DNA of 64,000 nucleotides from Sva-07 sp963774765 (GTDB taxonomy: Bacteria; Actinomycetota; Acidimicrobiia; Acidimicrobiales; Ilumatobacteraceae). Shown piece after piece: positions 16,601-25,047 of this stretch. The notes beneath the pieces were generated by a model. The model saw only the letters and a list, made by a program, of their open reading frames with translations, was not told where the DNA came from and ran no database searches. Each line of letters opens with the position of its first letter. Within the stretch, counting starts at the first letter, position 1. The stretch covers positions 90,302 through 154,301 of the forward strand of contig CAVZGP010000023.1 of the NCBI GenBank assembly GCA_963774765.1, given 5' to 3'. Position numbers and translations under genes: made by a program.

Positions 16601-18199
16601 GTGGGATCGATCGCCGTCAGCAGGCTCGCCTGGCAGTTGCCGGGCGGCGACGAACTGTTCCGAGACGTCAGCTTCCGAGTCGGCGACGGCGACCGCGTGG
16701 CGATCGTCGGAGCGAACGGCGTCGGCAAGTCGACGCTGTTGAAGCTGATCACAGGCGACCTGAACGCCAGCGAGGGCACGATCAGCATCGACGGGCAGAT
16801 CGGGGTGATGCATCAACTCGTCGGGACCGCCGACCATCACGCGACGACCGTGCAGGAACTCCTCCTGTCGCTCGCGCCGGAGCGTCTCCGCACGGCCGCA
16901 GCACGACTGGCGAACGCTGAGCAGCATCTGGCCGACGCACCGATGGAGTACGCGGAGGCTTTGGCGGCGTGGGGCGACGCTGGTGGCTACGACCTCGAGG
17001 TGACGTGGAACGAGTGCGTCACCCGGTCGTTCGGGGAGGACCTCGCCGCGGTGCGCAACCGGTCGCTCCGGACCCTGAGCGGCGGCGAGCAGAAGCGGCT
17101 CGCGCTCGAGGCGCTCCTTCGCAGCGAGTTCGACATCCTCGTGCTCGACGAGCCCGACAACTTCCTCGACGTCCCCGCCAAGCGCTGGCTCGAGGGCCAG
17201 TTGAACGGCACCCGCAAGACCGTGCTGTTCATCAGCCACGACCGTGAACTTCTCGCGGCGACGGCCACCAAGATCGTCACAGTCGAGGCATGGGGTGCGT
17301 GGACACACGGCGGCTCGTTCGCCGGGTACTCCGAGGCGAAGGAACGCGAACAGAACAAGCGCGAACGTGACCGGGCGCTCTACGACGACGAGCGCCAGCG
17401 CCTCGAGGACTACGTGAAGCTGATGCGGGTTCGTGCGAGCGTCTATGAGTCGTTCGCTCCCAAACTCAAGGCGGCCGAGACAAAGCTGCGTCACTTCGTC
17501 GAGCGGAACGAGCGTCCACCCGAGGTTCGTGATCAGCAGATCGATGTCCGACTACGCGGCGCGCGAACCGGAAAGCGAGCCGTGATCTGCGAGTCGTTGG
17601 AGATCGCGGGGCTCACGGATCCGTTCGATCTCGAACTCTGGTATGGCGAACGGGTGGCGGTGCTGGGCGGAAACGGCGTCGGCAAGAGCCACTTCCTTCG
17701 GCTCCTCGACCAGGTGGCCAACGGTGGTGGCGCTGACGATCGCGTCCACCACGACGGTGTCTGTCGGCTCGGGGCAGGCGTGGTGCCCGGGCTGTTCCAT
17801 CAGACCCACGAACACCCGGAGTGGCACGGCCGCACGCTGGTCGACATCCTCTACGGCCACGACGTCGTGCTCGGCCCGGCGATGGGGATGCTGCGACGCT
17901 ACGAACTCCATGGATGCGCGCAGCAAACATTCGACACGTTGTCCGGCGGTCAGCAGGCGCGTTTCCAGATCCTGCTGTTGGAGTTGTCGGGAGCGACGCT
18001 GCTGTTGCTCGACGAACCGACCGACAACCTCGATCTCGTGTCAGCCGAAGCGCTCGAGCATGGCCTCGCCCAGTTCGACGGCACGGTGATCGCCGTCACC
18101 CACGATCGCTGGTTCCTCCGCGGCTTCGAGCGCTTTGTGGTGTTCGGCGACGACTGCACCGTCACGTCGCACGACGCCCTCCCCGCCGCGTGGGAGTAG
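16601..18199 (+). CDS. ABC-F family ATPase
   Basis: A 532-residue soluble protein with two ABC cassettes and no membrane domain. Cassette 1: GANGVGKSTLL (about 46), LSGGEQKRLAL (about 160) and LVLDEPDNFLD. Cassette 2: GGNGVGKSHFL (about 357), LSGGQQARFQI and LLLDEPTDNLD. The linker between them (about 245-320) is rich in Lys, Arg and Glu, as in the ABC-F P-site tRNA-interaction motif. ABC-F proteins act on the ribosome (translation factors or antibiotic protection); which role applies here cannot be told. The first Walker B reads DEPDN rather than DEPTN, a mild change. The start is GTG 16601, 12 bp after larC. Confidence 0.92.
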   Translation: MGSIAVSRLAWQLPGGDELFRDVSFRVGDGDRVAIVGANGVGKSTLLKLITGDLNASEGTISIDGQIGVMHQLVGTADHHATTVQELLLSLAPERLRTAAARLANAEQHLADAPMEYAEALAAWGDAGGYDLEVTWNECVTRSFGEDLAAVRNRSLRTLSGGEQKRLALEALLRSEFDILVLDEPDNFLDVPAKRWLEGQLNGTRKTVLFISHDRELLAATATKIVTVEAWGAWTHGGSFAGYSEAKEREQNKRERDRALYDDERQRLEDYVKLMRVRASVYESFAPKLKAAETKLRHFVERNERPPEVRDQQIDVRLRGARTGKRAVICESLEIAGLTDPFDLELWYGERVAVLGGNGVGKSHFLRLLDQVANGGGADDRVHHDGVCRLGAGVVPGLFHQTHEHPEWHGRTLVDILYGHDVVLGPAMGMLRRYELHGCAQQTFDTLSGGQQARFQILLLELSGATLLLLDEPTDNLDLVSAEALEHGLAQFDGTVIAVTHDRWFLRGFERFVVFGDDCTVTSHDALPAAWE

Positions 18200-18200
18200 C

Positions 18201-18234
18201 GATTTCACCCGGGGTCTGACCCCTGGTGAAATTC
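18201..18234. repeat. GGGGTCAGACCCC-type palindrome, family 2, copy 2
   Basis: GATTTCACCCGGGGTCTGAC continues into CCCTGGTGAAATTC. It sits exactly between the convergent ABC-F and thioredoxin genes, starting 2 bp after one stop and covering the other stop, so it could end transcription from both sides. Confidence 0.93.
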
Positions 18235-18910
18235 AGGTGCTCGTGGCGAGGGCGCCTTGGATCCAGGTGGCGAGCTCTTCGGCCGACTTGGTGCCGCTGG
18301 CCCGGTCGAGCAGGTTGCCGTCGGCATCGACGACCATCAGGTAGGGGAATCCGCTTCCGCCGTTGACGACGAAGCTGGTCGACTCGGCACTGTCGGCCAT
18401 CACCGGCCAATCCGTCGGCCAGTTCGTCTCGACGATCCACTCCGACGGCGGGTAGTTCGGCGCCGTGCTGTCGACCGCGGTGCTGATCGCGACCACGTTC
18501 AGGTCATCAGGAACGCCACCGCGGTTGCGCAACTCGATCAGTTCGGGGATCTCGTCGTTGCAGTGCGGGCACCAGTGGGCGAGGAACACGTACATCGTCG
18601 GCCCGTCCGTGGTGCCGCCGATCGTCATCGCATTGCCGTCGAACGTGGCCCCGTCGATCACCGGCATCGGCGTGCCGATGGCGACGTCGTCGTCGCCCAC
18701 CGAATCGAGGCTTGGTAGCGGGTCACCGGACACCTCGACCGGACGGTTCTCCTGCACGTCGTCGCCGTACGTTGGCCGGGTCGTCTCGCCGGGAGCGAGC
18801 ACGCCGCCCGAGCTCTCGTCGTCGCCACCCGCCAGCAGCACCGCGGCGCCTGCCAAGCCCAGCACGAGGACGATCACTCCCACGACGATGATGACGGTGC
18901 GGTTCTTCAC
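18233..18910 (-). CDS. Membrane-anchored thioredoxin-fold oxidoreductase with CPHC motif
   Basis: A 225-residue TlpA/DsbA-like protein. The N-terminal TM anchor (IIVVGVIVLVLGLAGAAVLL, about 5-26) is followed by an acidic linker and a thioredoxin fold at about 90-220. The active site is HWCPHCNDEIPEL (CPHC, the dipeptide of DsbA) and the cis-Pro is in GSGFPYLMVVDAD. It acts outside the membrane. The GTG at 18910 overlaps the stop of the DsbB-like gene (GTGA), so the pair is translated together; the DsbB protein would reoxidise it. Role inferred: disulfide formation in exported proteins. CPHC favours an oxidase over a TlpA-type reductase. Confidence 0.86.
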   Translation of the reverse strand: MKNRTVIIVVGVIVLVLGLAGAAVLLAGGDDESSGGVLAPGETTRPTYGDDVQENRPVEVSGDPLPSLDSVGDDDVAIGTPMPVIDGATFDGNAMTIGGTTDGPTMYVFLAHWCPHCNDEIPELIELRNRGGVPDDLNVVAISTAVDSTAPNYPPSEWIVETNWPTDWPVMADSAESTSFVVNGGSGFPYLMVVDADGNLLDRASGTKSAEELATWIQGALATST

Positions 18911-19497
18911 GAGGGGGGCTCCAATTCGGGCTCGGATGGGGAGGGGTCGGGTGTTGTGTCCAGTCTCGCCGGAAAGCGCACCAGCAACAGTATGAGGATG
19001 GTGAGAAAGCCGATCAGCGCCATGTTGGCGAGGCTCATTCCGAACTCGCGGAACCACACGAACGTGCACGACGGGCCCTGGAACTCGCACTCGCCGTTGT
19101 CGAGCGACGGCCGCCATTCGATCAGGCTGTGCCACGCCGAGATCACCGCGCCGATCAGCGCCAGCGGTGCTGCGTACCAACGCACATTCGGATCCTTGCG
19201 GAGCGCACCGACGAGCAGGATCACCGACAGCGGATACATCGCAATCCGCTGGAACCAACAGAACCGGCACGGGTTGAAGTTGGCCACCTCGGAGAAGTAG
19301 AGACTCCCGAGCGTGGCGCCGACCGCGACGATCCACGCCAGCCACACACCAGAGTCGCTGATCGACGAGCCCAACCGCGACGCGCCGTCGTTGCCTGCCG
19401 CAGCGAGCACCCGGAGCACGACGACGACGAGCGCGCCGAGGCCCGCGGCGATGGTCAGCAGCCCAACAAAGAGCTGGACTGTTTCGGTATCCACCAC
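18907..19497 (-). CDS. DsbB/BdbC-type disulfide bond formation membrane protein
   Basis: A 196-residue four-helix membrane protein. The first redox pair is in FNPCRFCWFQRIAMYPLSV (CxxC, with the Arg that helps bind quinone), and the second pair is in GECEFQGPSCTF in the later extracytoplasmic loop. TM helices lie at about 8-30, 50-68, 82-100 and 155-178. It transfers electrons from a thioredoxin-fold partner to quinone. The partner gene follows with a 4-bp overlap. The C-terminal Pro/Glu tail is cytoplasmic. The start is ATG 19497, divergent from the downstream ABC permease-like gene. Confidence 0.88.
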   Translation of the reverse strand: MVDTETVQLFVGLLTIAAGLGALVVVVLRVLAAAGNDGASRLGSSISDSGVWLAWIVAVGATLGSLYFSEVANFNPCRFCWFQRIAMYPLSVILLVGALRKDPNVRWYAAPLALIGAVISAWHSLIEWRPSLDNGECEFQGPSCTFVWFREFGMSLANMALIGFLTILILLLVRFPARLDTTPDPSPSEPELEPPS

Positions 19498-19533
19498 ACA
19501 AGTATGCAGCGACGCCAGTACGTTCTCTCGGCG

Positions 19534-21276
19534 ATGTCGTCAGACGCGTTCGCGGAGCCCGTGGTGGTACCCGATCAGCACACATCGAAGGCCACCCTGG
19601 CCGAGCTCCGCAAAACCCGCCAACGTCGTCGTCTCGGTGACACCGACTGGTACGACATCGCCTACCGGGTCTACCTGTTCGCACTGATCGGGCTGACACT
19701 CGTCGTCTGGGTGTCCGATGCCATCGACGGCGTGATCGGCGATGGTGTCGACACCGCCGATCTGCTCGAACGCGGGCCGGCGATCATCGGGCTGCTCGTG
19801 GTGGCGGCCTTCGCGCTCGGCGTTCGCAGCGGCGCCGACGGCGGGCCGATCGCGATCGAGGTCGCGGACATCCGCCATGTGTTGCTCTCGCCGATCTCTC
19901 GGCGCTCGGTGATGTTGCGCCCTGTCGGCCAGCGGCTGCGCGCCGCGGGCTTCGCGCTCGGGCTCGGCGGTGCCGTACTCGGACAGTTGATCGCCACAGA
20001 GGTCGAGGGTTCGCGCGCCTCGTGGGCCGCGGCGTGTGGCGCGTACGGCGCGATTGTCGGTGCCACGTTCGTCTCGACCGCCGTGATCGCTCACACCGTG
20101 CGCATGCCCCGGTGGCTCGCGACTGCGCTCGCATCGCTGGCGGTCGTCTGGCAAGGGGCAGTCGCCTGGGGTATCTGGAACGACGACACATCAGGTCTGG
20201 CCCGAGTTGCGCCCGGCAACCTCGCCGGTCGGCTGGCGTTGTGGGGAATCAACCAGCGTCCGCTCGACGTGATCGCCATCATCATCGCGATCGCGATGGC
20301 CGCGGCTGCACTCGCTCTGGGTGGACGCCTGCGCGTCGAGGCCCTCGCGCGGCGAGGCGAGCTGGTGTCGCAGCTGCGATTCGCCGCGACCGTGCAGGAC
20401 CTGCGCACCGTCGTGCAACTGCGCAGGCAGTTGCGCTCGGAGACGCTGCGCACCCGGCCGTGGGGACAACGCGGCCGGCCGAGGCGGCCCGTGCCCGCCG
20501 GCACAGCTCGCGGCCGAACGCCGTCGGCGGCGGTCGCCGATGCACACCCGTCACCGCTCGTCGTGTGGCGACGTGACAGCCGATCGCTGCGACGCCTGCC
20601 GGTGGCCCGCTTCACTCGCATCGCGCTGCTCGCCGTACTCGGTGGCATCGGGGGCGCGCTGTCGATCGCCGAGTCACCGCTGTTCGGGCTCGTGCTGCTC
20701 GGCGCTCTGTTCTTCGTCGGGCTGGAATCGCTCGAACCGCTCTCTCAGGAGATCGACCGCCCCGACCTCACCGACGCCATGCCGATCGAACGGGGCTGGA
20801 TCTACGTCCACCATCTCGCAGCCTCCGCAGTGCTGCTCGTCGGCGTTGCCGTGATCGGGGCGGCGGTGGCCGTCGCAGTCGACCGCGACCTCGGTGCGAT
20901 GACGTTTGCCGTCGCCATCCCGATGGTGTGGGCGGGCGCACTCGGCCCCGTCGTCGTCACCGTGCTCGACGCTCCCACCGCGCCGTCGCCGACCACGCTG
21001 CTCGGCACGCCGCGCGACTCCGAGACCAGCTTCGTGCCGCCCGAGTTCGCCGGGTTCAGCACCGCGCTCAGGACGCTGCTGCCGGTGATCATCAGCGCAG
21101 TCGGCACGATCCCGGTGTTCGTCGCCCGCTTCTCAGACGACGCCGCCGACATCAGCCGGTCGCTCGTAGCACTCGGACTGTTCACAGCGCTCGTGGTGGT
21201 CTGGGTGCGGCGCCGCGACCCGTGGGGCGCCAAGGTGCGAGCATTCATGGAAGAAGGCCGAGCAGCAACGACATGA
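19534..21276 (+). CDS. Multi-pass membrane protein, probable ABC-type permease partner
   Basis: A 580-residue membrane protein with about 11-12 predicted TM segments in two blocks (about 45-275 and 365-560) split by a basic, Arg-rich cytoplasmic stretch (about 290-350). No named family is recognised with confidence. The segment IEVADIRHVLLSPISRRSVM looks like the coupling-helix region of ABC-2-type exporters. Its stop overlaps the ATG of an ABC ATPase gene (ATGA), which supports an ABC transporter pair. The start is ATG 19534; ATG 19504 in the same frame is an alternative. Divergent from the dsbB gene. The substrate is unknown. Confidence 0.75.
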   Translation: MSSDAFAEPVVVPDQHTSKATLAELRKTRQRRRLGDTDWYDIAYRVYLFALIGLTLVVWVSDAIDGVIGDGVDTADLLERGPAIIGLLVVAAFALGVRSGADGGPIAIEVADIRHVLLSPISRRSVMLRPVGQRLRAAGFALGLGGAVLGQLIATEVEGSRASWAAACGAYGAIVGATFVSTAVIAHTVRMPRWLATALASLAVVWQGAVAWGIWNDDTSGLARVAPGNLAGRLALWGINQRPLDVIAIIIAIAMAAAALALGGRLRVEALARRGELVSQLRFAATVQDLRTVVQLRRQLRSETLRTRPWGQRGRPRRPVPAGTARGRTPSAAVADAHPSPLVVWRRDSRSLRRLPVARFTRIALLAVLGGIGGALSIAESPLFGLVLLGALFFVGLESLEPLSQEIDRPDLTDAMPIERGWIYVHHLAASAVLLVGVAVIGAAVAVAVDRDLGAMTFAVAIPMVWAGALGPVVVTVLDAPTAPSPTTLLGTPRDSETSFVPPEFAGFSTALRTLLPVIISAVGTIPVFVARFSDDAADISRSLVALGLFTALVVVWVRRRDPWGAKVRAFMEEGRAATT

Positions 21277-22112
21277 CCAACTCACGATCGAACCGACCGC
21301 CGTCGCAGCGCACGCGATCCAAGGGCGCTACGCAGCCCACGACGAGCCCCCGCTCCGGCGCAGAGAAGTCGCCGCCCACGGCCTCGCCGGCGCCACGATC
21401 CGAACGCGCCGCTGGGCCACCACCCGCCATCGAGACGGTGGGCTTGGCGAAGCGGTACGGCGACGCTCCGGCATTGTGGCCGCTCGACCTACGTATCGGT
21501 GCCGGCGAACGCATCTCACTCATCGGCCACAACGGCAGCGGCAAGACCACGTTGATGCGCATGCTCGTGGGCATGCTCGAGCCCACCGAGGGCGAGGCCA
21601 CCATCACCGGACACCCGATCGGATCGATCGAAGCTCGTGCCGCAGTTTCGTTTCTCGCAGATCAACCGGTGTTCTACGACGACCTCACCGTGTGGGAACA
21701 CCTCGAGTACATCGCACGCCTGCACGGCACCGACGACTGGGAGCAGCAAGCGGTCGACCTCGTCGACATGGTCGGGCTGATGGACCGCGTCGACGACCTG
21801 CCGATGACGTTCAGCCGCGGGCTCAAGCAGAAGGCGGCACTCACGATGGCCTTCGTGCGGCCGTTCGACGTGATGCTCATCGACGAGCCGTTCGTCGGCC
21901 TCGACCGACTCGGACGCGAGGCGCTGCTCGAACTGCTGACGCTCGCTCACGGCGAAGGAGCCACGCTGGTCGTGGCCACCCACGAGCTGTCGAGCGTGAG
22001 GGAGAGCAGTCGGCTGATCGCGTTGAGCGCCGGCGAGGTCACCTACGACGGCGATCCGGGAACGGCAGACCTCGCTGCGTTGACCGAGGGCGTCCGACAG
22101 GATCGCGACTGA
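21273..22112 (+). CDS. ABC transporter ATP-binding protein with degenerate signature
   Basis: A 279-residue ATPase. A disordered Ser/Pro/Arg-rich N-terminus of about 55 residues precedes the cassette. Walker A is IGHNGSGKTTLMRM (about 87), the Q-loop-like segment is FLADQPVFYD (a Q is present but displaced), the signature is FSRGLKQKAAL instead of LSGGQ, and Walker B is VMLIDEPFVGLD with H-loop VATHE. FSRG(L/M)KQ signatures are common in ABC-2 type exporters. It is coupled by ATGA overlap to the membrane protein upstream. Likely an exporter; no substrate can be assigned. Confidence 0.88.
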   Translation: MTNSRSNRPPSQRTRSKGATQPTTSPRSGAEKSPPTASPAPRSERAAGPPPAIETVGLAKRYGDAPALWPLDLRIGAGERISLIGHNGSGKTTLMRMLVGMLEPTEGEATITGHPIGSIEARAAVSFLADQPVFYDDLTVWEHLEYIARLHGTDDWEQQAVDLVDMVGLMDRVDDLPMTFSRGLKQKAALTMAFVRPFDVMLIDEPFVGLDRLGREALLELLTLAHGEGATLVVATHELSSVRESSRLIALSAGEVTYDGDPGTADLAALTEGVRQDRD

Positions 22113-22172
22113 CCGTCAAGAGTTCATTCAAGAGAGCCTCAAGCAGGTGATTCGTGGTCTAACATCACCGGC

Positions 22173-22751
22173 ATGCAGGAGTTCTCATCGGTCACCGCTT
22201 CGTCCTACGACGCCGATTCATTGGCACCGCTGCTCAACGAGAAGGCGGCCGATGGCTGGTCGGTCGTCTCGATCGTGGCAGCCGGCACCAACATCGTCGC
22301 CTATCTCCAGCGCGAGGCCGACGACGCGTCGCCGACCGCTGAGGCCACCGCGGTCGAGGCTCCCGCCGACGACGAGGCGAGCATCGACGAACCCGCCGTC
22401 GACACGCCGTTCGTCCCGGTGGCTGCGGCCGTCGTCGCCGCCGAGGAGGAGGCCCCCGCCGCGGTCGACGAACCGGCCGGATGGGCAACTGCGCCGGAAG
22501 AGACGCCAGACACGCCCGAAGAGGCCTCCGTCGCCGACCTCGCCGCTCAGGTCAGCGAGCCCGAACCCGAACCCGAACCCGCCGTGGCCGAACCGGCCGC
22601 CGAGGCAGCACCCGCCGCCGAGTCGGCGGTGCCGGCCGGCTGGTACGCCGACCCGTCGGGTCGATTCGAGCTGCGCTACTGGGATGGTGCGGCGTGGACC
22701 GAGCACGTGTCACGCGCCGGCCAGCAGTTCACCGACCCACCCGTCGCCTGA
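22173..22751 (+). CDS. DUF4177-like / DUF2510 two-domain protein
   Basis: A 192-residue protein. Residues 1-50 (LAPLLNEKAADGWSVVSIV) look like a DUF4177 domain. A long Ala/Glu/Pro linker (about 55-150) contains an EPEPEPE run. The C-terminal 30 residues form a DUF2510 motif (AGWYADPSGRFELRYWDGAA, then WTEHV), a short actinobacterial module usually attached to membrane or secreted proteins. No TM segment is visible. The function is unknown. A second DUF2510 gene lies at 26088. Confidence 0.8.
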   Translation: MQEFSSVTASSYDADSLAPLLNEKAADGWSVVSIVAAGTNIVAYLQREADDASPTAEATAVEAPADDEASIDEPAVDTPFVPVAAAVVAAEEEAPAAVDEPAGWATAPEETPDTPEEASVADLAAQVSEPEPEPEPAVAEPAAEAAPAAESAVPAGWYADPSGRFELRYWDGAAWTEHVSRAGQQFTDPPVA

Positions 22752-22764
22752 TCACCCGAGTGTG

Positions 22765-22789
22765 ACGTCTGGGGTCAGGCCCCAGATGT
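22765..22789. repeat. Palindrome of the GGGGTCAGACCCC group, family 2, CATCTGG-arm variant
   Basis: ACGTCTGGGGTCAGGCCCCAGATGT-type inverted repeat (written here in part: CTGGGGTCAGGCCCCAG). It lies between the DUF2510 gene and the NamH-like gene. It shares its arms with the copy at 33058 rather than with the CACCAGGGG copies. Confidence 0.85.
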
Positions 22790-22812
22790 ACCAGTCGCCG
22801 TAGCCTGAACGC

Positions 22813-24372
22813 ATGCGCGCCACGTCGATCGGTCATGCCGGCATCCTCATCGAGACCGAGGCGGGCTCGATCGTCTGCGACCCCTGGTTCGTCCCGGCGT
22901 TCTTCGGTTCATGGTTCGTGTTTCCGCGCAACGACCAGCTGAGCGACGATCTCCGCGAGCGCATCGAGAATGCCGACTTCCTCTACATCTCGCACCTTCA
23001 CGGCGACCACCACGACGAGCCGTGGCTGCGCGAACACCTGCGCCGCGACATCCCGATCCTGCTGCCCGGATTTCCCACCCGCGAGCAGCAGCGCACGCTG
23101 CAGGCGCTCGGCTTCACCGAGTTCATCCGTACGATCGACACCGAAGAGCTCGAGATCGCACCTGGCCTGGCCATCGCGATCCACGTCGAGACGTCGATCA
23201 CCGACGGCCCGGGCGGCGACTCGGCGCTGGTGGTGTCCGATGGGACATCGATTCTCGTCAATCAGAACGACTGCCGCACCAACGACCTCGCCCAACTGCG
23301 TGCCCACGGCCCGGTCGACCTGCACTGGCTGCAGTTCTCGGGAGCGATCTGGTACCCGATGGTGTACGAGATGCCCGACGACGACAAGCGGCGCCTGTGC
23401 GAGGCCAAGGTCGACGCCCAGTTCGCACGCGCGATGCGCTACGTCGAGAACATCGACGGGCGCTACGTCGTGCCGAGCGCTGGTCCACCAGCGTTCCTCG
23501 ACCCGGACCTGTTCGCCGTCAACATGATCGACGGCGACGAGCTGAGCATCTTTCCCGACCAGACCGAGTTCCTTCGCCGCCTCGACGACGCCGGACGCCA
23601 CGGCGTGATGAACGTCCCTGGCACGACGATCGACATCGGTCCCGACGGCATCGAGGTCACCCATCCGATGCCGACCGCCGATGTCGAGGCGGTCTTCACC
23701 GACAAACGCTCCTACCTCGAGCAGTACCAGGCCGATTGGACGCCGTGGCTTGCCGAGTTGAAGGCGTCGTGGAATCCGCCGAGCACCGATCTGCTCTCGA
23801 CGCTGCGCGAATGGTGGGAACCGCTCCTCGCGATGGCGCCGACCCTGCGCGCGCAGGTGGGAGCGAACGTGCTCATCAATGCGGGCGACCTGCCGATCCT
23901 GGTCGACTTCCCCAACGGCGAGGTCCGCCGTCACGACGGTGAGCCGCACTCGTTCCGCTTCGACATCCCCCGCGAACTCGTCGAGACGGTCGTCGCCCAG
24001 CGGGCCGTCGACTGGAGCAACTCGCTGCTGCTGTCGTGTCGGTTCACAGCGTGGCGCGATGGCGAGTTCAACGAGTACGTCTACAACTTCTTGAAGTCGC
24101 TTTCGCGAGAACGGATGCGTCGCACCGAAGCCGAAGTGGTGCGCAAGCTCACACCGGTCGATGTCCTCGAGTCGCTCCACGAGCCCGACATCCGCATCGG
24201 CGACTACATCGTCCAACGTCGCTGCCCGCACCGCAACGCCGATCTCGTCGCGTTCGGTGAGATCGAAGGTTGCGACCTCGTCTGCACGCTCCACGGGCAT
24301 CGCTTCGATCTCGAGACCGGCCGGAACAAGACAGCCGCCGATCAGCCCCTGCGCATCCGGCCCGCGGACTGA
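22813..24372 (+). CDS. namH: Probable UDP-N-acetylmuramate hydroxylase (NamH-like; metallo-beta-lactamase fold plus Rieske)
   Basis: A 519-residue protein. The N-terminal metallo-beta-lactamase-fold domain (about 1-270) begins SIGHAGILIETEAGSIVCDP and carries SHLHGDHHDEPW (HxHxDH). The C-terminal Rieske domain (about 425-519) carries the [2Fe-2S] ligands CPH in VQRRCPHRNADL and C-x2-H in VCTLHGHRFDL. Order, length (mycobacterial NamH is about 516 residues) and several motifs (QFSGAIWYPMVYEMP, VPSAGPPAFL, NEYVYNFLKSLSRER) agree with NamH, the relative of CMP-Neu5Ac hydroxylase that makes N-glycolylmuramic acid. If so, this organism N-glycolylates its peptidoglycan. The match is from memory. 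It stands alone; the start is ATG 22813. Confidence 0.82.
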   Translation: MRATSIGHAGILIETEAGSIVCDPWFVPAFFGSWFVFPRNDQLSDDLRERIENADFLYISHLHGDHHDEPWLREHLRRDIPILLPGFPTREQQRTLQALGFTEFIRTIDTEELEIAPGLAIAIHVETSITDGPGGDSALVVSDGTSILVNQNDCRTNDLAQLRAHGPVDLHWLQFSGAIWYPMVYEMPDDDKRRLCEAKVDAQFARAMRYVENIDGRYVVPSAGPPAFLDPDLFAVNMIDGDELSIFPDQTEFLRRLDDAGRHGVMNVPGTTIDIGPDGIEVTHPMPTADVEAVFTDKRSYLEQYQADWTPWLAELKASWNPPSTDLLSTLREWWEPLLAMAPTLRAQVGANVLINAGDLPILVDFPNGEVRRHDGEPHSFRFDIPRELVETVVAQRAVDWSNSLLLSCRFTAWRDGEFNEYVYNFLKSLSRERMRRTEAEVVRKLTPVDVLESLHEPDIRIGDYIVQRRCPHRNADLVAFGEIEGCDLVCTLHGHRFDLETGRNKTAADQPLRIRPAD

Positions 24373-24468
24373 CTTCCACTCATGTTCCCACACGCCACGG
24401 CGTGACGATTCGGGGGCAACCGGTCACCAGAAACGCAACGCGAACGGAGGCTGGGATAGGTTGGCCAG

Positions 24469-25023
24469 GTGCTGGACCTCGGGATCGACCTGAACCTCTG
24501 GCCATGGATTTGGCTCGGTGTCGCGGTGTTCTTCGCCGTGATCGAACTCACCGTGCTCGCCGGTTCGTTCGTCCTGCTGCCGTTTGCCGTGTCAGCACTC
24601 GCCGCAGCGCTGCTCGGCTTCTATGGCGTGGCGATCGAGATCCAATGGTTCGTGTTCGCCGTCGGTGGTGGCGTGCTGTGGGTGCTGCTCTACCGGTACG
24701 CCAAGAAGTTCGCTGGTGAGAACGACCTTCAACCCGGTGTCGGTGCCGATCGCCTGATCGGCCTCGCCGGCATCGTCACCACCGCCATCGACCCCGACGA
24801 CAGCGATCGCCGTGGCCGCGTCACCGCTCACGGCGAAATCTGGGGCGCCACCTCGGAGAACGGGGAGCCCCTCGCGCTCGGCACCCACGTCCGGATCGTC
24901 GCCGTCAGCGGCACCAAGGTGATCGTCGAGTCGACCGACGTCACTCCCCCGGGCGCTCCACCCGCCAGCCCACCGACCGCGCCTCCGCCACCACCGACCT
25001 CGCCGCCAACACCACCGACCTAG
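24469..25023 (+). CDS. NfeD-like membrane protein
   Basis: A 184-residue NfeD1b-type protein. An N-terminal membrane region (three helices, about 10-75) includes WLGVAVFFAVIELTVLAGSF. A C-terminal OB-fold NfeD domain follows (about 95-155: GLAGIVTTAIDP, RGRVTAHGEIW, GTHVRIVAVSGTKVIVE). The last 25 residues are almost only Pro, Thr and Ser. NfeD proteins partner SPFH proteins in membrane microdomains, and the SPFH gene follows after 24 bp. The start is GTG 24469; no strong ribosome-binding site is seen. Confidence 0.85.
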   Translation: MLDLGIDLNLWPWIWLGVAVFFAVIELTVLAGSFVLLPFAVSALAAALLGFYGVAIEIQWFVFAVGGGVLWVLLYRYAKKFAGENDLQPGVGADRLIGLAGIVTTAIDPDDSDRRGRVTAHGEIWGATSENGEPLALGTHVRIVAVSGTKVIVESTDVTPPGAPPASPPTAPPPPPTSPPTPPT

Positions 25024-25047
25024 ACCACAGACCAACCGGGAGCTCCC

